The translations under genes and the position numbers were made by a program. From Mesorhizobium helmanticense (GTDB lineage: Bacteria > Pseudomonadota > Alphaproteobacteria > Rhizobiales > Rhizobiaceae), in assembly GCF_003034915.1 (NCBI RefSeq), contig NZ_PZJX01000026.1:62001-126000 (forward strand): a stretch of 64,000 nt of DNA. The letters are read 5' to 3'. Below, one piece after another: positions 26,223-41,667 of the stretch (its first letter is position 1; each line of letters starts with the position of its first letter). Below the pieces are notes generated by a model, which worked only from the letters and a program-made list of their open reading frames with translations, was not told where the DNA came from and searched no databases.

Positions 26223-26975
26223 ATGTCTGATTTTTCCCTGGTGCTGACAGGTACCGTCGCCGTCACCTTCCTGCTGGCCGGCATCGTCAAGGGGGTCACC
26301 GGCATGGGCCTGCCGACGCTGGCGATGGGACTGCTGGGCACGGTCATGCCGCCTGTCACCGCCGCCTCGCTGCTGATCGTTCCCTCCTTCGTCACCAATG
26401 TCTGGCAGTTGCTGGCCGGGCCGAGCTTCGCGTCGATCCTGCGCCGGCTCTGGCTGATGATGGCCGGCATCACAATCGGCACGCTGGCTGGCTCATGGCT
26501 GCTGGCCAGCGACAATGTCAAATGGACGACGACCGGCCTGGGTGCCGCCCTGGTGCTCTATGCCGTCTACACCTTGCTGGCGCGACAACTCAGTATTCCC
26601 TCGGGGATTGAACGCTGGTCGTCACCTGTCATCGGTTTTCTCACAGGCCTTGTCACCGGCGGCACAGGGGTCTTCGTGGTTCCAGCCGTGCCCTACATCC
26701 AGGCGCTGGGGCTGAGCCGGGACGACCTCATCCAGGCGCTCGGCCTATCGTTCACCGTGTCCACAATCGCGCTGGCCGCCGGCCTTGGCTCGCATGGAGC
26801 CTTCCGGGTCGAGCATATGGCGCTGTCGTCGCTGGCCGTCGTGCCGGCTTTGCTCGGCATGTGGCTCGGCCAACTGCTCAGGCAGCGGATCAGCCCGGCG
26901 ACCTTCCGGCGCTGGTTTTTGATCCTGCTGATGCTGCTTGGCCTTGAACTGCTGGCGCGGCCTTTCCTGGCCTAG
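26223..26975 (+). CDS. TauE/SafE family sulfite/organosulfonate exporter-like permease
   Basis: 250 residues, almost entirely hydrophobic with about seven or eight membrane spans. The two repeated family motifs are visible: GIVKGVTGMGLPTLAMGLLG near the N-terminus and FLTGLVTGGTGVFVVPAVPY near residue 140. Members are proposed to export sulfite, sulfoacetate or other anions; the substrate here is unknown. It stands alone between hsp20 and the convergent threonine aldolase gene. Confidence 0.87.
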   Translation: MSDFSLVLTGTVAVTFLLAGIVKGVTGMGLPTLAMGLLGTVMPPVTAASLLIVPSFVTNVWQLLAGPSFASILRRLWLMMAGITIGTLAGSWLLASDNVKWTTTGLGAALVLYAVYTLLARQLSIPSGIERWSSPVIGFLTGLVTGGTGVFVVPAVPYIQALGLSRDDLIQALGLSFTVSTIALAAGLGSHGAFRVEHMALSSLAVVPALLGMWLGQLLRQRISPATFRRWFLILLMLLGLELLARPFLA

Positions 26976-27043
26976 ATGTGCGCGTCGCATCTGGATGGAT
27001 TCATGCGGCGCGCTTTCGGTTCTTGGATTCCGTGTTTGCCGGA

Positions 27044-28096
27044 TCATGCCGCTATCAGCGCCTCGAATTGCGCAAGGTCCTTGTCGGTTGTGGCAAAGCT
27101 GGTGACGAAGCGATAGAGCGCTTCGTCCTCACCTATATGGCCGTCGAAACCAAGCGGCCTGTGCCAGTCATAGAAGGCGGCTCCCGCCGCTTGCAACCTC
27201 TCGACCTCGGCCTTTTTCATCACCGCGAAGACCTCGTTGGCTTGTGGCAGCCAGGCCAGACTAGCGGATGAAGAATCCTCGATCGCCGCCGCAAGCCGAG
27301 CCGCCATGGCGTTGGCATGCCGAGCCGTGTCAAGCCACAGGCCATCTTTGAAATAAGCGTCGAACTGTGCCGCGACAAAACGCGATTTCGAGAACAATTG
27401 CGCTGCGCGCTTGCGCAGGAAGGCCAGTTCCCCGGCGCGGTCAAGATCGAAGAGCACGATCGCTTCGGCACACCAGCAGCCGTTCTTGGTGCCGCCGAAG
27501 GAGAGGATATCGACGCCGCGCTTCCAGGTCATTTCCGCCGGCGTCGTATCCAGCGCGACCAGCGCATTGGCAAAACGGGCGCCGTCCATATGCACCGGCA
27601 CCTTGTAATGCCTGGCGATCGCCGAAATCTTGTCGATCTCGTCCAACGTGTAGACGGTACCAACCTCGGTCGACTGGGTAATCGAAACCGCCATCGGCCG
27701 TCCCCAATGGACGATTTCCGGTGCGTAACGGCCAATCGTGTTTTCCAGATTGTGCGGGTCGATCTTGCCAAGAGCACCGTCGATGGCACAGAGCCGCGAG
27801 CCGCCGCTAAAATATTCCGGCGCGCCGCATTCATCCTCGATGACATGCGATTCGCGATGGCAGAAGGAAATGCCCCCCGGTTTGTTGTAGGTGGTCAGCG
27901 ACAGTGAATTGGCGGCGGTGCCGGTCGCCACGAAGAACACCGCAACCTCGCGTTCGAAAATCTCGCTGAAGCGTTGATAAACCGCCTGGTCGAGCGCACC
28001 GTCGCCATAGGCGGTGGAAAAGCCGCCGGCTGCGCCCGACAGGCCGGCAACGATATTGGGATGGGCGCCTGCCCAATTGTCGGAAGCGAAGAACAT
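27044..28096 (-). CDS. ltaE: Low-specificity L-threonine aldolase
   Basis: 350-residue PLP enzyme cleaving L-threonine or allo-threonine to glycine and acetaldehyde. The PLP-binding Lys is in ILSFGGTKNGCW; the cofactor-stacking His lies in ICFCHRESHVIEDECG-like context (SFCHRESHVIEDECG), and VHMDGARFANALV carries the conserved Asp-Gly-Ala-Arg. Length and motifs are normal for the family. It is divergent from gltB. Confidence 0.92.
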   Translation of the reverse strand: MFFASDNWAGAHPNIVAGLSGAAGGFSTAYGDGALDQAVYQRFSEIFEREVAVFFVATGTAANSLSLTTYNKPGGISFCHRESHVIEDECGAPEYFSGGSRLCAIDGALGKIDPHNLENTIGRYAPEIVHWGRPMAVSITQSTEVGTVYTLDEIDKISAIARHYKVPVHMDGARFANALVALDTTPAEMTWKRGVDILSFGGTKNGCWCAEAIVLFDLDRAGELAFLRKRAAQLFSKSRFVAAQFDAYFKDGLWLDTARHANAMAARLAAAIEDSSSASLAWLPQANEVFAVMKKAEVERLQAAGAAFYDWHRPLGFDGHIGEDEALYRFVTSFATTDKDLAQFEALIAA

Positions 28097-28570
28097 GCAT
28101 CTGCCTGTGTTTTGGGGAAATCTGCATGAAGTTGACCGGTTTCACAGGCCGACCGCAAGAGGCCAGACGTCGGAAAACCGTTAAAGCCAGCCTGTCCGGC
28201 AGCCAGCGGCTGACGACTGAAGCTTACGTTTTCCTTCGCCTCCACGTAATTTTCTGTCGCCGAACGGCCAAGTTTTTTGTGAATCGGTCTTGTGCGCGTC
28301 CAGGATTTCTGTCATAAAAATTTAGGACAGTAGTGCTGTCTTATTTTGTCGCACAAATCAGGCTGGAGTGGCGTATCATTGGCCTCTCCGGCTATTGCCG
28401 CGAGCGACAGGTAGACGGTCCGGCTCTGGCCTGTACGAATACCATATGCGATGCATGCGGAAAGCCGCATGGTTCGGCAAGGATTTCGCAAGACGTGCCG
28501 CAAGGATGGAGGGGAGCCATGCGCTTCCCGACGCAAACCAGCGCCCAGAGGGCGCCGAATGGAGGACAGG
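28097..28570. other. Promoter region between ltaE and gltB
   Basis: 474 bp with no supported gene. A small stem-loop, GACAG/CTGTC at 28326-28340, is followed by TTATTTTG and could be a weak terminator or leader hairpin. Open frame runs upstream of the gltB start, but the residues there are Arg-rich and unlike GltB. Confidence 0.5.
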
Positions 28571-33322
<4,752 letters not shown>

Positions 33323-33477
33323 ATTTTGCGACGGCCGGGAAGCCTGGCTTCCCGGCACGGGCCTCATCAACAATCCTGACCTCGGGCTGAAGGTTGCCAT
33401 GGCTGCCTCAAGAGGTTAACCGGTGCGGCGGCAAGTTAGATTTCCGGCCGCACCATCTGGACAGCAGGAACTGGACT

Positions 33478-34932
33478 ATGGGCAAGGTAACAGGCTTTCT
33501 CGAGATCGACCGGCAGGTGCACAAGTACCAGCCGGCTTCCGACCGCATCCGGCATTTCCGCGAATTCACGCTGCCGATGTCGGACAAGGAGGTCGAGAAA
33601 CAGGCCGCGCGCTGCATGGATTGCGGCATTCCGTTCTGCCATGGGCCGACCGGCTGCCCGATCCACAACCAGATCCCGGACTGGAACGACCTCGTCTACA
33701 AAGGCGACTGGGACAATGCGATCCGCAACCTGCATTCGACCAACAATTTCCCGGAATTCACCGGCCGCATCTGCCCGGCGCCTTGCGAGGAAGCCTGCAC
33801 GCTGAACCTCGAGGACATCCCGGTCGCCATCAAGACCGTCGAGCAGGCGATCGCCGACAAGGCCTACGAGACCGGCCATATCAGGCCCTATCCGCCGGAG
33901 AAGAAGACGGGAAAGCGCGTCGCCGTTATCGGCTCGGGACCGGCCGGCATGGCGGCGGCCCAGCAGCTCGGCCGCGCCGGCCATGACGTGCATGTCTATG
34001 AGCGCGAGAGCCGGCCCGGCGGGCTGATGCGCTACGGCATCCCCGACTTCAAGATCGAGAAGCACTATATCGACCGGCGCATCGAGCAGATGCAGGGCGA
34101 GGGCGTCAGCTTCTACTGCGGCGTCAATGTCGGCGTCGACAAGAAGGTGGAGGAATTGCTCGCCGAATATGATGCGGTGCTCTATTGCGGCGGTTCGGAA
34201 ACGCCGCGCGCCGCCGATATTCCCGGCGATGATCTTGAGGGCGTGCATGACGCGATGCCCTATCTGGTGCAGCAGAACAAGCGCGTCGGCGGCGAAGCGA
34301 TCCAGTCGGTGGCGTGGCCCTCGCCCCCGATCGTCGCCGGCGGCCAGCATGTCGTCGTCGTCGGCGGCGGCGACACCGCCTCCGATTGCGTCGGCACCGC
34401 CTTCCGCCAGGGCGCCGTGCGCGTCACCCAGCTCGACATCCGCCCGCAGCCGCCGGAGAAGGAAGACAAGCTCGCGGTCTGGCCCTATTGGGCGACCAAG
34501 ATGCGTACGTCATCCTCGCAAGCCGAGGGCGCGGAACGCGAATTCCAGGTAGCGACACTGGAGTTCATCGGCGAGGATGGCCAGCTGACCGGCGTCAAAT
34601 GCTGCGAGGTCGATGAAAAGCGCAAGCCGATCGCCGGCACCGAATTCGTCATCCGCGCGGATCTGGCCTTCATCGCCATCGGCTTTGCCGGCCCTGCCGC
34701 GGCTGGCGTCGTGCAGGAACTGGACGGGCAGATGAAGATCGCCACCGATGCCCGCCGCTCCAGGAATGTCGAGGCCAACGACCGCGACTACAGGACCAGC
34801 GTCGAACGGCTCTACGCGGCGGGCGACGTGCGCCGTGGCCAGTCGTTGGTCGTCTGGGCGATCCGCGAGGGCCGCCAGGCGGCGCGTGCGATCGACGAGG
34901 CGCTTATGGGATCGACCGTCCTGCCACGCTGA
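33478..34932 (+). CDS. gltD: Glutamate synthase (NADPH) small subunit
   Basis: 484-residue flavoprotein passing electrons from NADPH to GltB. The N-terminal adrenodoxin-like 4Fe-4S region has [16 protein letters not shown] and [12 protein letters not shown]; the FAD motif is [15 protein letters not shown] and the NADPH motif [13 protein letters not shown]. The start at 33478 ([13 protein letters not shown]) fits the family; the open frame back to 33394 is ignored. It is 155 bp after gltB, in the same direction. Confidence 0.96.
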   Translation: MGKVTGFLEIDRQVHKYQPASDRIRHFREFTLPMSDKEVEKQAARCMDCGIPFCHGPTGCPIHNQIPDWNDLVYKGDWDNAIRNLHSTNNFPEFTGRICPAPCEEACTLNLEDIPVAIKTVEQAIADKAYETGHIRPYPPEKKTGKRVAVIGSGPAGMAAAQQLGRAGHDVHVYERESRPGGLMRYGIPDFKIEKHYIDRRIEQMQGEGVSFYCGVNVGVDKKVEELLAEYDAVLYCGGSETPRAADIPGDDLEGVHDAMPYLVQQNKRVGGEAIQSVAWPSPPIVAGGQHVVVVGGGDTASDCVGTAFRQGAVRVTQLDIRPQPPEKEDKLAVWPYWATKMRTSSSQAEGAEREFQVATLEFIGEDGQLTGVKCCEVDEKRKPIAGTEFVIRADLAFIAIGFAGPAAAGVVQELDGQMKIATDARRSRNVEANDRDYRTSVERLYAAGDVRRGQSLVVWAIREGRQAARAIDEALMGSTVLPR

Positions 34933-34983
34933 GATCGTTTGGAAACCCTACTCCTGCGGCCATCTGCGGGCGTTTCCGCCGTA

Positions 34984-36204
34984 TCAAGGATTGATGGCTG
35001 TCGTCTTGTCGCTTCCAGCGGCTGCCGTCGCGGGATTGACCTTGGGCGGCCAGGAAAAATCGTCGGCGCGGCCGGGCGAGGCTTTGAGGGCCTTGCCCTC
35101 GACGGCGAACTTTTCGCCGGGTCTGTCCGCCTTTTTCAGTGGGGCGGCGCCGAGAAGTTCCGAGCCGCCGTCGAGCGCCGGATCGCTGAGCAGCATCGGT
35201 ACGGTTCGGTCAACTTCCATGGGCGCAGCCGCCGGCGCCTCCACGGGAGCGCCGGCCGGCGCGGCGGCGGTCGTGACGCCCCCCGGCGCACTCAGCCCCA
35301 GGATCTTCAGCAGCGGTTTTTCCGCATAGAAAGCGAGCTTGCGTTTGCCGGCCTTCGACACGTTGATGCCGTCATCGGTGCGCAGGCGCACCGCCTGGCC
35401 GTTGATATCTGGCCCGCTGATGACGAAGGCGCCGTTCTCGTCGACGAAACCGTCCCAGATGTCGACGAATTCGCCGCCGTGAGTTTCGGCCGCCGACCGG
35501 TAGATGTCGTTGAAAGCCAGCATGTCGGAGGTCATCTTCGCCACCCGGAAAGGCGGCATGCCGACCCACAGATAGGGAACCTTGGTCGACGCGATGGCCT
35601 TGCCGAGCGCCTCGGTCCGGCGCTCGTACTCCTTGGTCCAGTTCTCCGATCGCGGCTGTTCGCGCACATCGTCGACGCGCATTTGCTGACGGTCGTTGGA
35701 ACCAAGCATGACGACCACGGCCGCGGGCTTTTCGGTCTCGATCAGCGATTTGATCTGTTCGGGCCAGTTGTAGACGTCGTCACGCACGAGGCCGGACGAA
35801 CCATTGCCGCGGACGACGATCCTGACGCCAGCGTTTTGCGCAAAAGCGGCATCCAGCCCTTCGGCAAGGCCGCTCGCCATGAAATCGCCGACTACAAGGA
35901 CAGTGCGGGCATCCGGCGCCTTCTCGACAATGGGGGTTGTTGGCTCAGCTGGTCGGCGCGACGCGGCGCGAGGTTTTCTTGCCTTCGTGGGTGGCCTGGC
36001 TCGCTGGATTTGCCGCGGTGGCGGCTCGATCCGCTCGCTCCGGCGCGGAAACAACAGATCGCGCAGCGACCAGCCACGGCTTTCTTCCTGCGCCATGGCC
36101 GGTGTGTGAAAGGCGCCGGCGATGCCCGCCACCAGGACGACAATGGCCAGAGCGAGTACCGGCACGCGACGAAGGATCACCCGGATGCGCGCAGCCGAAA
36201 CCAA
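34984..36204 (-). CDS. SGNH/DUF459 family envelope protein, apparently lacking catalytic Ser and His
   Basis: 406 residues. An N-terminal membrane anchor or signal ([19 protein letters not shown], then HTPAMAQE) leads to a basic Pro-rich linker, an SGNH-hydrolase-like core from about residue 100 and an Ala/Pro-rich C-terminus. Block I reads [14 protein letters not shown], with Phe where GDSL enzymes have Ser; block [11 protein letters not shown] is kept; block V reads [10 protein letters not shown], with Asn where His is expected. Probably a binding protein or non-classical enzyme of the envelope. A TTG start at 36204 preceded by GGAGAGGGTGA is the likely start. Confidence 0.75.
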   Translation of the reverse strand: MVSAARIRVILRRVPVLALAIVVLVAGIAGAFHTPAMAQEESRGWSLRDLLFPRRSERIEPPPRQIQRARPPTKARKPRAASRRPAEPTTPIVEKAPDARTVLVVGDFMASGLAEGLDAAFAQNAGVRIVVRGNGSSGLVRDDVYNWPEQIKSLIETEKPAAVVVMLGSNDRQQMRVDDVREQPRSENWTKEYERRTEALGKAIASTKVPYLWVGMPPFRVAKMTSDMLAFNDIYRSAAETHGGEFVDIWDGFVDENGAFVISGPDINGQAVRLRTDDGINVSKAGKRKLAFYAEKPLLKILGLSAPGGVTTAAAPAGAPVEAPAAAPMEVDRTVPMLLSDPALDGGSELLGAAPLKKADRPGEKFAVEGKALKASPGRADDFSWPPKVNPATAAAGSDKTTAINP

Positions 36205-36223
36205 TCACCCTCTCCATCCCTGG

Positions 36224-36316
36224 GCGCATGGCCCGAAAGCGGATTTCGGAAGGGCCATGCGCGCGAATTAACGTGCTACAGCGTCCTCTGCGCGTTCGAA
36301 GGGACGCACGCTGTAG
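36224..36316. repeat. Intergenic palindromic repeat, copy 2
   Basis: GCGCATGGCCC (36224-36234) pairs with GGGCCATGCGC (36252-36262), enclosing CCGAAA/TTTCGG, followed by CTACAGCGTCC (36276-36286) opposite GGACGCACGCTGTAG (36302-36316). It has the same two-hairpin plan as copies 3 and 4 and sits between two minus-strand genes. Confidence 0.75.
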
Positions 36317-36322
36317 ACGGCT

Positions 36323-37549
36323 CTATTTCTGCCTGAGCCATTTGAGCACTTCCATGCTCGGATGTCCGTCCTGGGTCAAGCCGGCCTTCGCCTGGAAGGC
36401 CATGATGGCGGCTTTCGACCCGTCGCCGATCTTGCCGTCGAACTTGCCCGAATAGTAGCCGTGCTCGGAAAGCCGTTGCTGGAGCTCCTGCCTTTCCTCG
36501 AAGGAAAGCTTGGTGAAGGGCCGCTTCCAATCCTGCACAAGCCCGCCATAGCCGGCGATATCATCGGCAAGAAGCCCGACGGCAATCGCGTATTTGTCGG
36601 CATTGTTGTAGCGCTTGATGACCGAAAAATTCTTGATCATCAGGAAGGTCGGTCCACCGCGGCCGCCGGGCACCTTCAACGTCGCCTTGTCCGCGCCATT
36701 CCTGAACGGCTTGCCGTTGGCGCGCTTGACACCCAGCGCTTGCCATTGCGACAGCGACATCGATCCTTTCGGGAATTTCTTGCCGTCCGGAAGGACGACT
36801 TCATAGCCCCAGGTCTTGCCGGCCTGCCAGCCGTTCTTCCTGAGCAGATTGGCGGACGTTGCCAATGCGTCGGGAATAGAATTCCAGATATCGCGCCTGC
36901 CGTCGCCGTCCATATCGACCGCGTAGGACTGGTAGCTGGTCGGAATGAACTGGGTATGGCCCATCGCGCCTGCCCATGAGCCGACCAGATGGCTCTCGTC
37001 GATGTCGCCCCTCTGCAGGATCTTCAATGCAGCGATCAACTGGGTGCGGGCATATTTCGAGCGCCGGGGATCGGCATAGCCGAGCGTTGCCAACGAACGC
37101 ACGACATTGCGGATGATATCGTCGCGCTTGAGGGTTTCGCCATAGTTCGATTCCATCGACCAGATGGCCAGCAAGACGTTGCGGTCGACGCCATACTTGG
37201 CCTCGATCCTGTCCAGCCACGGCTTCCATTTCCTGGCCATCTGCTGGCCGACGGCGATCGACTGGTCATGGACGCGGTTGTCGAAATAGTCCCAGGCGGG
37301 CGCCGTGAACTCGGGCTGAAAGCGTGCTTTCTCCAGCACCTCCGGGTCGGCATCCTTTATGCCCCTGAATGCCTGGTCGTAGACAGCGCCGGAAACGCCA
37401 CTCTGCACCGCGGTTGCGCGGAAGCTGGCAACCCATTGGCGGAAACCGGCGTCGGCAAAAGCCGACCCGGCTGGCATCAGCAAGGCAAGCGAGAGGCCGG
37501 CGGCCGCCACGACGCTTGTCAGGCGCCTTGCTGCTTTGCGTAGGGACAT
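36323..37549 (-). CDS. Lytic murein transglycosylase, MltB family with peptidoglycan-binding domain
   Basis: 408 residues with a signal peptide (LSLALLMPAGSAFA). The SLT_2 domain covers roughly residues 35-330: the catalytic Glu is in LAIWSMESNYGE, followed by MGHTQFIPTSYQSYAVDMDGD. A C-terminal PG_binding_1 domain (LQQRLSEHGYYSGKFDGKIG, then AFQAKAGLTQDGHPS) anchors it to the wall. It cleaves the glycan strand with 1,6-anhydro-MurNAc formation, in the periplasm. The ribosome-binding site AGGAGGAAAAAG is strong. Confidence 0.93.
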   Translation of the reverse strand: MSLRKAARRLTSVVAAAGLSLALLMPAGSAFADAGFRQWVASFRATAVQSGVSGAVYDQAFRGIKDADPEVLEKARFQPEFTAPAWDYFDNRVHDQSIAVGQQMARKWKPWLDRIEAKYGVDRNVLLAIWSMESNYGETLKRDDIIRNVVRSLATLGYADPRRSKYARTQLIAALKILQRGDIDESHLVGSWAGAMGHTQFIPTSYQSYAVDMDGDGRRDIWNSIPDALATSANLLRKNGWQAGKTWGYEVVLPDGKKFPKGSMSLSQWQALGVKRANGKPFRNGADKATLKVPGGRGGPTFLMIKNFSVIKRYNNADKYAIAVGLLADDIAGYGGLVQDWKRPFTKLSFEERQELQQRLSEHGYYSGKFDGKIGDGSKAAIMAFQAKAGLTQDGHPSMEVLKWLRQK

Positions 37550-37754
37550 CTTTTTCCTCCTTTTTCGTCACAGGAAGATCATTCATCGCCGAAGCCGGTT
37601 AGGATTTAGTTTACCATAGGTGCCGTTGGGAACGAAAAGACAGGTCGATGCTTTAGGGATTGCAAATTTTCATCGGATAGTCGGTAATCCCCGATTTCGG
37701 CATGAAAATGTCTGCAAGAGGTTGCCGACGAGGCTAGCAAGGATAAATGGCAGC

Positions 37755-38660
37755 ATGAAAAGAGTTCGCAAGGCAGTTTTCCCGGTCGCCGGCCTCGGCA
37801 CGCGGTTTCTCCCGGCCACCAAGGCCATCCCCAAGGAAATGCTGACCGTCGTCGACAGGCCGGTCATCCAGTATGTGGTGGACGAGGCGCGCGAAGCCGG
37901 CATCGAACATTTCATCTTCGTGACCGGCCGCAACAAGGCGGTCATCGAGGATCATTTCGACGTCCAGTTCGAACTCTATGACACGCTCGCCCAGCGCGGC
38001 AAGGACGACCAGCTCGCCCGCCTGCAACGGTTGCAGCCCGGGCCGGGGCAGACCAGCTTCACCCGCCAGCAGGTGCCGATGGGCCTCGGCCATGCCGTCT
38101 GGTGCGCGCGAGAGCTGGTCGGCGACGAGCCGTTCGCGCTGTTGTTGCCCGACATGATAATGCAGTCGGAAAAGAGCTGCATGAAGTCTATGGTCGAGCT
38201 CTACGAGGAGACCGGCAACAACATCATCGCGGTCCAGGAATGCGACCCGGCCGAAGCCCATAAATATGGCATTGTCGGCCGCGGCGAGGACACGCATCAT
38301 GGGTTCCGCATCACCGAGATGGTGGAGAAGCCGAAGGCAGGCACCGCACCCTCCAATCTCTACATCAACGGACGCTACATCCTGCAGCCTGAGATATTCG
38401 GGATCCTCGAAAGCCAGGAGAAGGGCGCCGGCAACGAAATCCAGCTCACCGATGCGATGCTGAAACTGGAGAAACAGCAGCCGTTCTACGGTTACCATTA
38501 TCAGGGGCGCACCTTCGATTGCGGATCGCCTGAGGGCTTTGTCGAGGCCAATGTCGCCTTCGCGCTGTGGCGCAGCGATATGAATGCGAGCATGGCGGGC
38601 GTCATCCGCACACTGCTCGACGAGTTGAAGCCGTCGGAACGCATGGGCGCTGCTTTTTAG
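37755..38660 (+). CDS. galU: UTP-glucose-1-phosphate uridylyltransferase
   Basis: 301-residue nucleotidyltransferase making UDP-glucose for exopolysaccharide and LPS. The nucleotide signature is [21 protein letters not shown] near the N-terminus, with [13 protein letters not shown] and [12 protein letters not shown] further on. The start at 37755 ([11 protein letters not shown]) is the family N-terminus; the frame open from 37620 is not used. It is divergent from the mltB-type gene. Confidence 0.96.
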   Translation: MKRVRKAVFPVAGLGTRFLPATKAIPKEMLTVVDRPVIQYVVDEAREAGIEHFIFVTGRNKAVIEDHFDVQFELYDTLAQRGKDDQLARLQRLQPGPGQTSFTRQQVPMGLGHAVWCARELVGDEPFALLLPDMIMQSEKSCMKSMVELYEETGNNIIAVQECDPAEAHKYGIVGRGEDTHHGFRITEMVEKPKAGTAPSNLYINGRYILQPEIFGILESQEKGAGNEIQLTDAMLKLEKQQPFYGYHYQGRTFDCGSPEGFVEANVAFALWRSDMNASMAGVIRTLLDELKPSERMGAAF

Positions 38661-38689
38661 GGCCACTCGTCGATGCCGGTCGGCTTGCC

Positions 38690-40459
38690 TTACCGCTGGA
38701 CCTTCACGCCAAGGAATATGCTGTTGGCCGTGTAGTCGCGGCCCTCCAGGTTGCTGGTCAGCTTTTCGGTCCTGACGCGGGTGGTGAGGCCGGCATAGCG
38801 GTTCAGCCACCATGTCAGCCCGGCCTCGGCGCTCAGCGTCAGATCATGGCCGTCGGAGCCTATGTAATCACGCCAGTCCGCGCCAAGGGCGGCGTTCCCG
38901 GTCAGGTTGGCACGGATTAGCCGCTCGCCGGTGAGGCGGCCGGAATAGAGGATGTCGCCGCTTTCTCCGGCGGTCGTCGAGTCCTCGATGGTCGTCTGTC
39001 CAGTGAGACCGATTATGGTGCCGCGCTCGGGCGACCATTTGAGGTCGGCGTTCACCGTAGCGCCCGAAATCGCCTGCAGTCGGTCGTCGTCGATGGCTTC
39101 CCTGAGCCAGCCGGCCGAGAATTCGCCGGCAAGCTTCTCACCCATGTCGAGTTCGACGCCGGCCCGGGCGCCGAGCCGTGTCGAGGATCGTTCGTACCCG
39201 CTGCTATCGACGCGCTGATCATAGAGCCGGCGGCCGACCTCGACCTCGGTGAAGGGCGTGATGGCGGGAGAGATCTCGTAGCCGGTGCGCAAAGTCGTCG
39301 TGTAAAGGGTGGAATCGCGGTCCTTCTGCGACACGACGGTGCCGTCCGAAAGTTTGGCATCGCCATAGATGTCGTGGGAGACGGCACCGGTCAGCGCGAA
39401 GCGCATCTTGCCGGCGTCCTTCTCGACGGCGAGGCTGCCGTCGAGAGTCTGGCGTATCGGCTGCGAGTTGACGCCGGCAATGGCGTCGGGCGAGGAGGCC
39501 GATTCCGGCGCAATCTCGTAACCGAGCTTGGCGATGGCGCGCAGTTCATTGTCGAGGTCGACGTTGAGCGCGCCTTCGATGCGGCCGCGCGCCTCATTGA
39601 TCTTCTGGCCCGAAACGGTGTTGCGGAAAATGCCGTAGCCGTCGATGGTGGCCGAATTCTCCGCCCAGTCGGAGACGGCGTTGAAGCGCAACGCCGTTTC
39701 CGACAGCAGTGCGGACTTGCCGCCATTGCTCGAATCGGCATTCGACGTGGCCGTCAGGCCCTGCTCCAGCGTCGGCCTGATCACGAAGGAGCCGAACCTG
39801 AGGCCAGTGGCGGCGAAGGGGTCGTCCTCCACCTTCTTGTCCTGGCCCTCGATCGCCTCGGTACGCTCGGCGCCGGGGTCAAGCTGCAGCCTGTCGGCGG
39901 AATCAATGGTCAGGGCGCGGCGATTGGTGTCCTGATCCGTCTCGGCGGTGTCGGTGTCATCCGTCGTGGCCGTGGTTGTTGCGTCGACGGTGGTTTTCTT
40001 TGTCTTCTTGCTGTCGGCGGCCCCGTCCTGCGCCTTGTCTTCATCGGCAGCGCGTTGCCTGGCGCTCGCCGAGCGGCGTGGCGGGACGGGGGCGGGGTTG
40101 TCGGCAAACGGGTCGTCAGCGGCCGCGGGTGGATCGAAAATACTGCCGGTCGCCGATGCCGTGCCCGTGCCATCGTCCGGTACGGCGCCGGGACTGGCCG
40201 GTTGATAGGTGGGTGCCGGCGCGTCCCCCTGGGCGGTCGCGCCGGTCGCCCGATCCTGGGAACCGGCCATGCTCATTTGTCTGGTCTTGCGCTGCTGGTC
40301 GGCCAGGATAGCCGATTCCGAAACCTCGCCGCGCAGCTCGGTCTCCTGGGCGTAAGGCAGCGTCGGCCGCAGCAAGGCAAAGACGCTGGTCGCCAGCAAC
40401 AAGGCGCAGACCGCCTTGCCCTTGCGTCCTCTTTTCTTTTCGGGCTGGGCCTTGGACAT
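38690..40459 (-). CDS. Outer-membrane beta-barrel protein (putative beta-barrel porin 2 type)
   Basis: 589 residues. A basic N-terminus and hydrophobic signal (AVCALLLATSVFALL) precede a region rich in Ala, Asp, Pro and Thr up to about residue 190. From there alternating beta strands extend to the end (for example RFGSFVIRPTLEQGLTATSN, LGYEIAPES and the final SIFLGVKVQR), as in the BBP2 outer-membrane family of rhizobia. A channel or structural role is inferred. A TTAACCAT element (minus strand, 40516-40523) lies 57 bp upstream. Confidence 0.82.
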   Translation of the reverse strand: MSKAQPEKKRGRKGKAVCALLLATSVFALLRPTLPYAQETELRGEVSESAILADQQRKTRQMSMAGSQDRATGATAQGDAPAPTYQPASPGAVPDDGTGTASATGSIFDPPAAADDPFADNPAPVPPRRSASARQRAADEDKAQDGAADSKKTKKTTVDATTTATTDDTDTAETDQDTNRRALTIDSADRLQLDPGAERTEAIEGQDKKVEDDPFAATGLRFGSFVIRPTLEQGLTATSNADSSNGGKSALLSETALRFNAVSDWAENSATIDGYGIFRNTVSGQKINEARGRIEGALNVDLDNELRAIAKLGYEIAPESASSPDAIAGVNSQPIRQTLDGSLAVEKDAGKMRFALTGAVSHDIYGDAKLSDGTVVSQKDRDSTLYTTTLRTGYEISPAITPFTEVEVGRRLYDQRVDSSGYERSSTRLGARAGVELDMGEKLAGEFSAGWLREAIDDDRLQAISGATVNADLKWSPERGTIIGLTGQTTIEDSTTAGESGDILYSGRLTGERLIRANLTGNAALGADWRDYIGSDGHDLTLSAEAGLTWWLNRYAGLTTRVRTEKLTSNLEGRDYTANSIFLGVKVQR

Positions 40460-40515
40460 TGCCACCACTGCTTGCGCCGCGCCTGCGCGCCATACTTACC
40501 GAACCGTAAATGGGG

Positions 40516-40523
40516 ATGGTTAA
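40516..40523 (-). promoter_or_regulatory. Possible CtrA half-site upstream of the porin gene
   Basis: TTAACCAT on the minus strand, the same octamer as upstream of cpdR (21299) and of the DUF882 gene (56540). Confidence 0.35.
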
Positions 40524-40654
40524 CGGAGGGTTGAGGTGGCGGCCGACTAACCCGGTCGCGCGCCTATGATCCAAGGGATTCACGCGCGGCGCTGCACGCA
40601 TGAGGCGGCAATTCCGTTGGACAGGCGCGCGGCAAAGCGCTAATCGCATCAGCC

Positions 40655-41656
40655 ATGCATGCGGGATCCCCAGAGAAGAAGCCGCTCGACAGGCAAGCTT
40701 CAATCGCTTCGGCGCTCAGAACGGTGGCAACCGAGCAGGCTGGTATCGCAGCACTGGCGTCCGAGCTCGAAAACGGGCTTGCCGAACCGTTCGCGCGCGC
40801 CGTCGACATGGTGTCGCGGATCGACGGCCGCGTCATCGTTACCGGCGTCGGCAAGAGTGGCCATATCGGCTCCAAGATCGCCGCGACGCTCGCTTCGACC
40901 GGCACGCCCGCCTTCTTTGTCCACCCTGCCGAAGCCAATCATGGCGACCTCGGCATGATCGCCAGCGACGACGCCATCATCGCCATGTCTTGGTCGGGCG
41001 AGAGCAGGGAACTCATGGGTATCGTCGCCTATTCCAGGCGTTTCTCGATCCCGCTGATCGCGGTCACTTCCGGGGAGACATCGGCGCTGGCGCGCGAGGC
41101 GGATGTGGTGCTTCTGCTGCCGCGTGCGCCGGAAGCCTGCCCGCACGGCCTGGCGCCGACGACATCGACACTGCTGCAACTGGTGATCGGCGATGCGCTG
41201 GCCATCGCGCTGCTCGAGGCGCGCGGTTTCACGCCCGATCATTTCCGCACCTTCCACCCCGGTGGGCAACTCGGCGCCAACCTGACACAGATCCGTGACA
41301 TCATGCATGTCGGCGAGCAACTGCCGCTGGTGCCCTCCGGCACCGGAATGCAGGAGGCGATCCTCGAATTGTCGCGCAAGGGTTTTGGCTGCGTGGCGAT
41401 CACCGGCGCGGACGGTGCGCTGGTCGGCATCATCACCGACGGCGACATCAGGCGCCATATCGGCGGCAATCTTCTGGCGATGAGCGTCGATCAGGTCATG
41501 ACCAGGGAGCCGAAGACGGCCGGACCCGATACGCTGGTGGCGACGGCGCTGCAGACGATCAATAACTCGGCCATAACCAGCCTGATGGTGGTAGAAGGCA
41601 AGCGTCCGGTCGGGCTCGTGCACCTGCACGATCTGCTGCGCATCGGTGCGGCCTAG
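40655..41656 (+). CDS. kdsD: KpsF/GutQ-type arabinose-5-phosphate isomerase
   Basis: 333 residues. The N-terminal SIS domain (VTGVGKSGHIGSKIAATLAS, AEANHGDLGMI, SWSGESREL) binds the sugar phosphate; two CBS repeats follow (IMHVGEQLPLVPS and VMTREPKTAGP). It interconverts ribulose-5-phosphate and arabinose-5-phosphate for KDO synthesis. It lies alone and convergent with the NfeD gene. GutQ-like alternatives cannot be excluded but the LPS role is usual in rhizobia. Confidence 0.92.
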   Translation: MHAGSPEKKPLDRQASIASALRTVATEQAGIAALASELENGLAEPFARAVDMVSRIDGRVIVTGVGKSGHIGSKIAATLASTGTPAFFVHPAEANHGDLGMIASDDAIIAMSWSGESRELMGIVAYSRRFSIPLIAVTSGETSALAREADVVLLLPRAPEACPHGLAPTTSTLLQLVIGDALAIALLEARGFTPDHFRTFHPGGQLGANLTQIRDIMHVGEQLPLVPSGTGMQEAILELSRKGFGCVAITGADGALVGIITDGDIRRHIGGNLLAMSVDQVMTREPKTAGPDTLVATALQTINNSAITSLMVVEGKRPVGLVHLHDLLRIGAA

Positions 41657-41667
41657 CTCTTTTCAGC

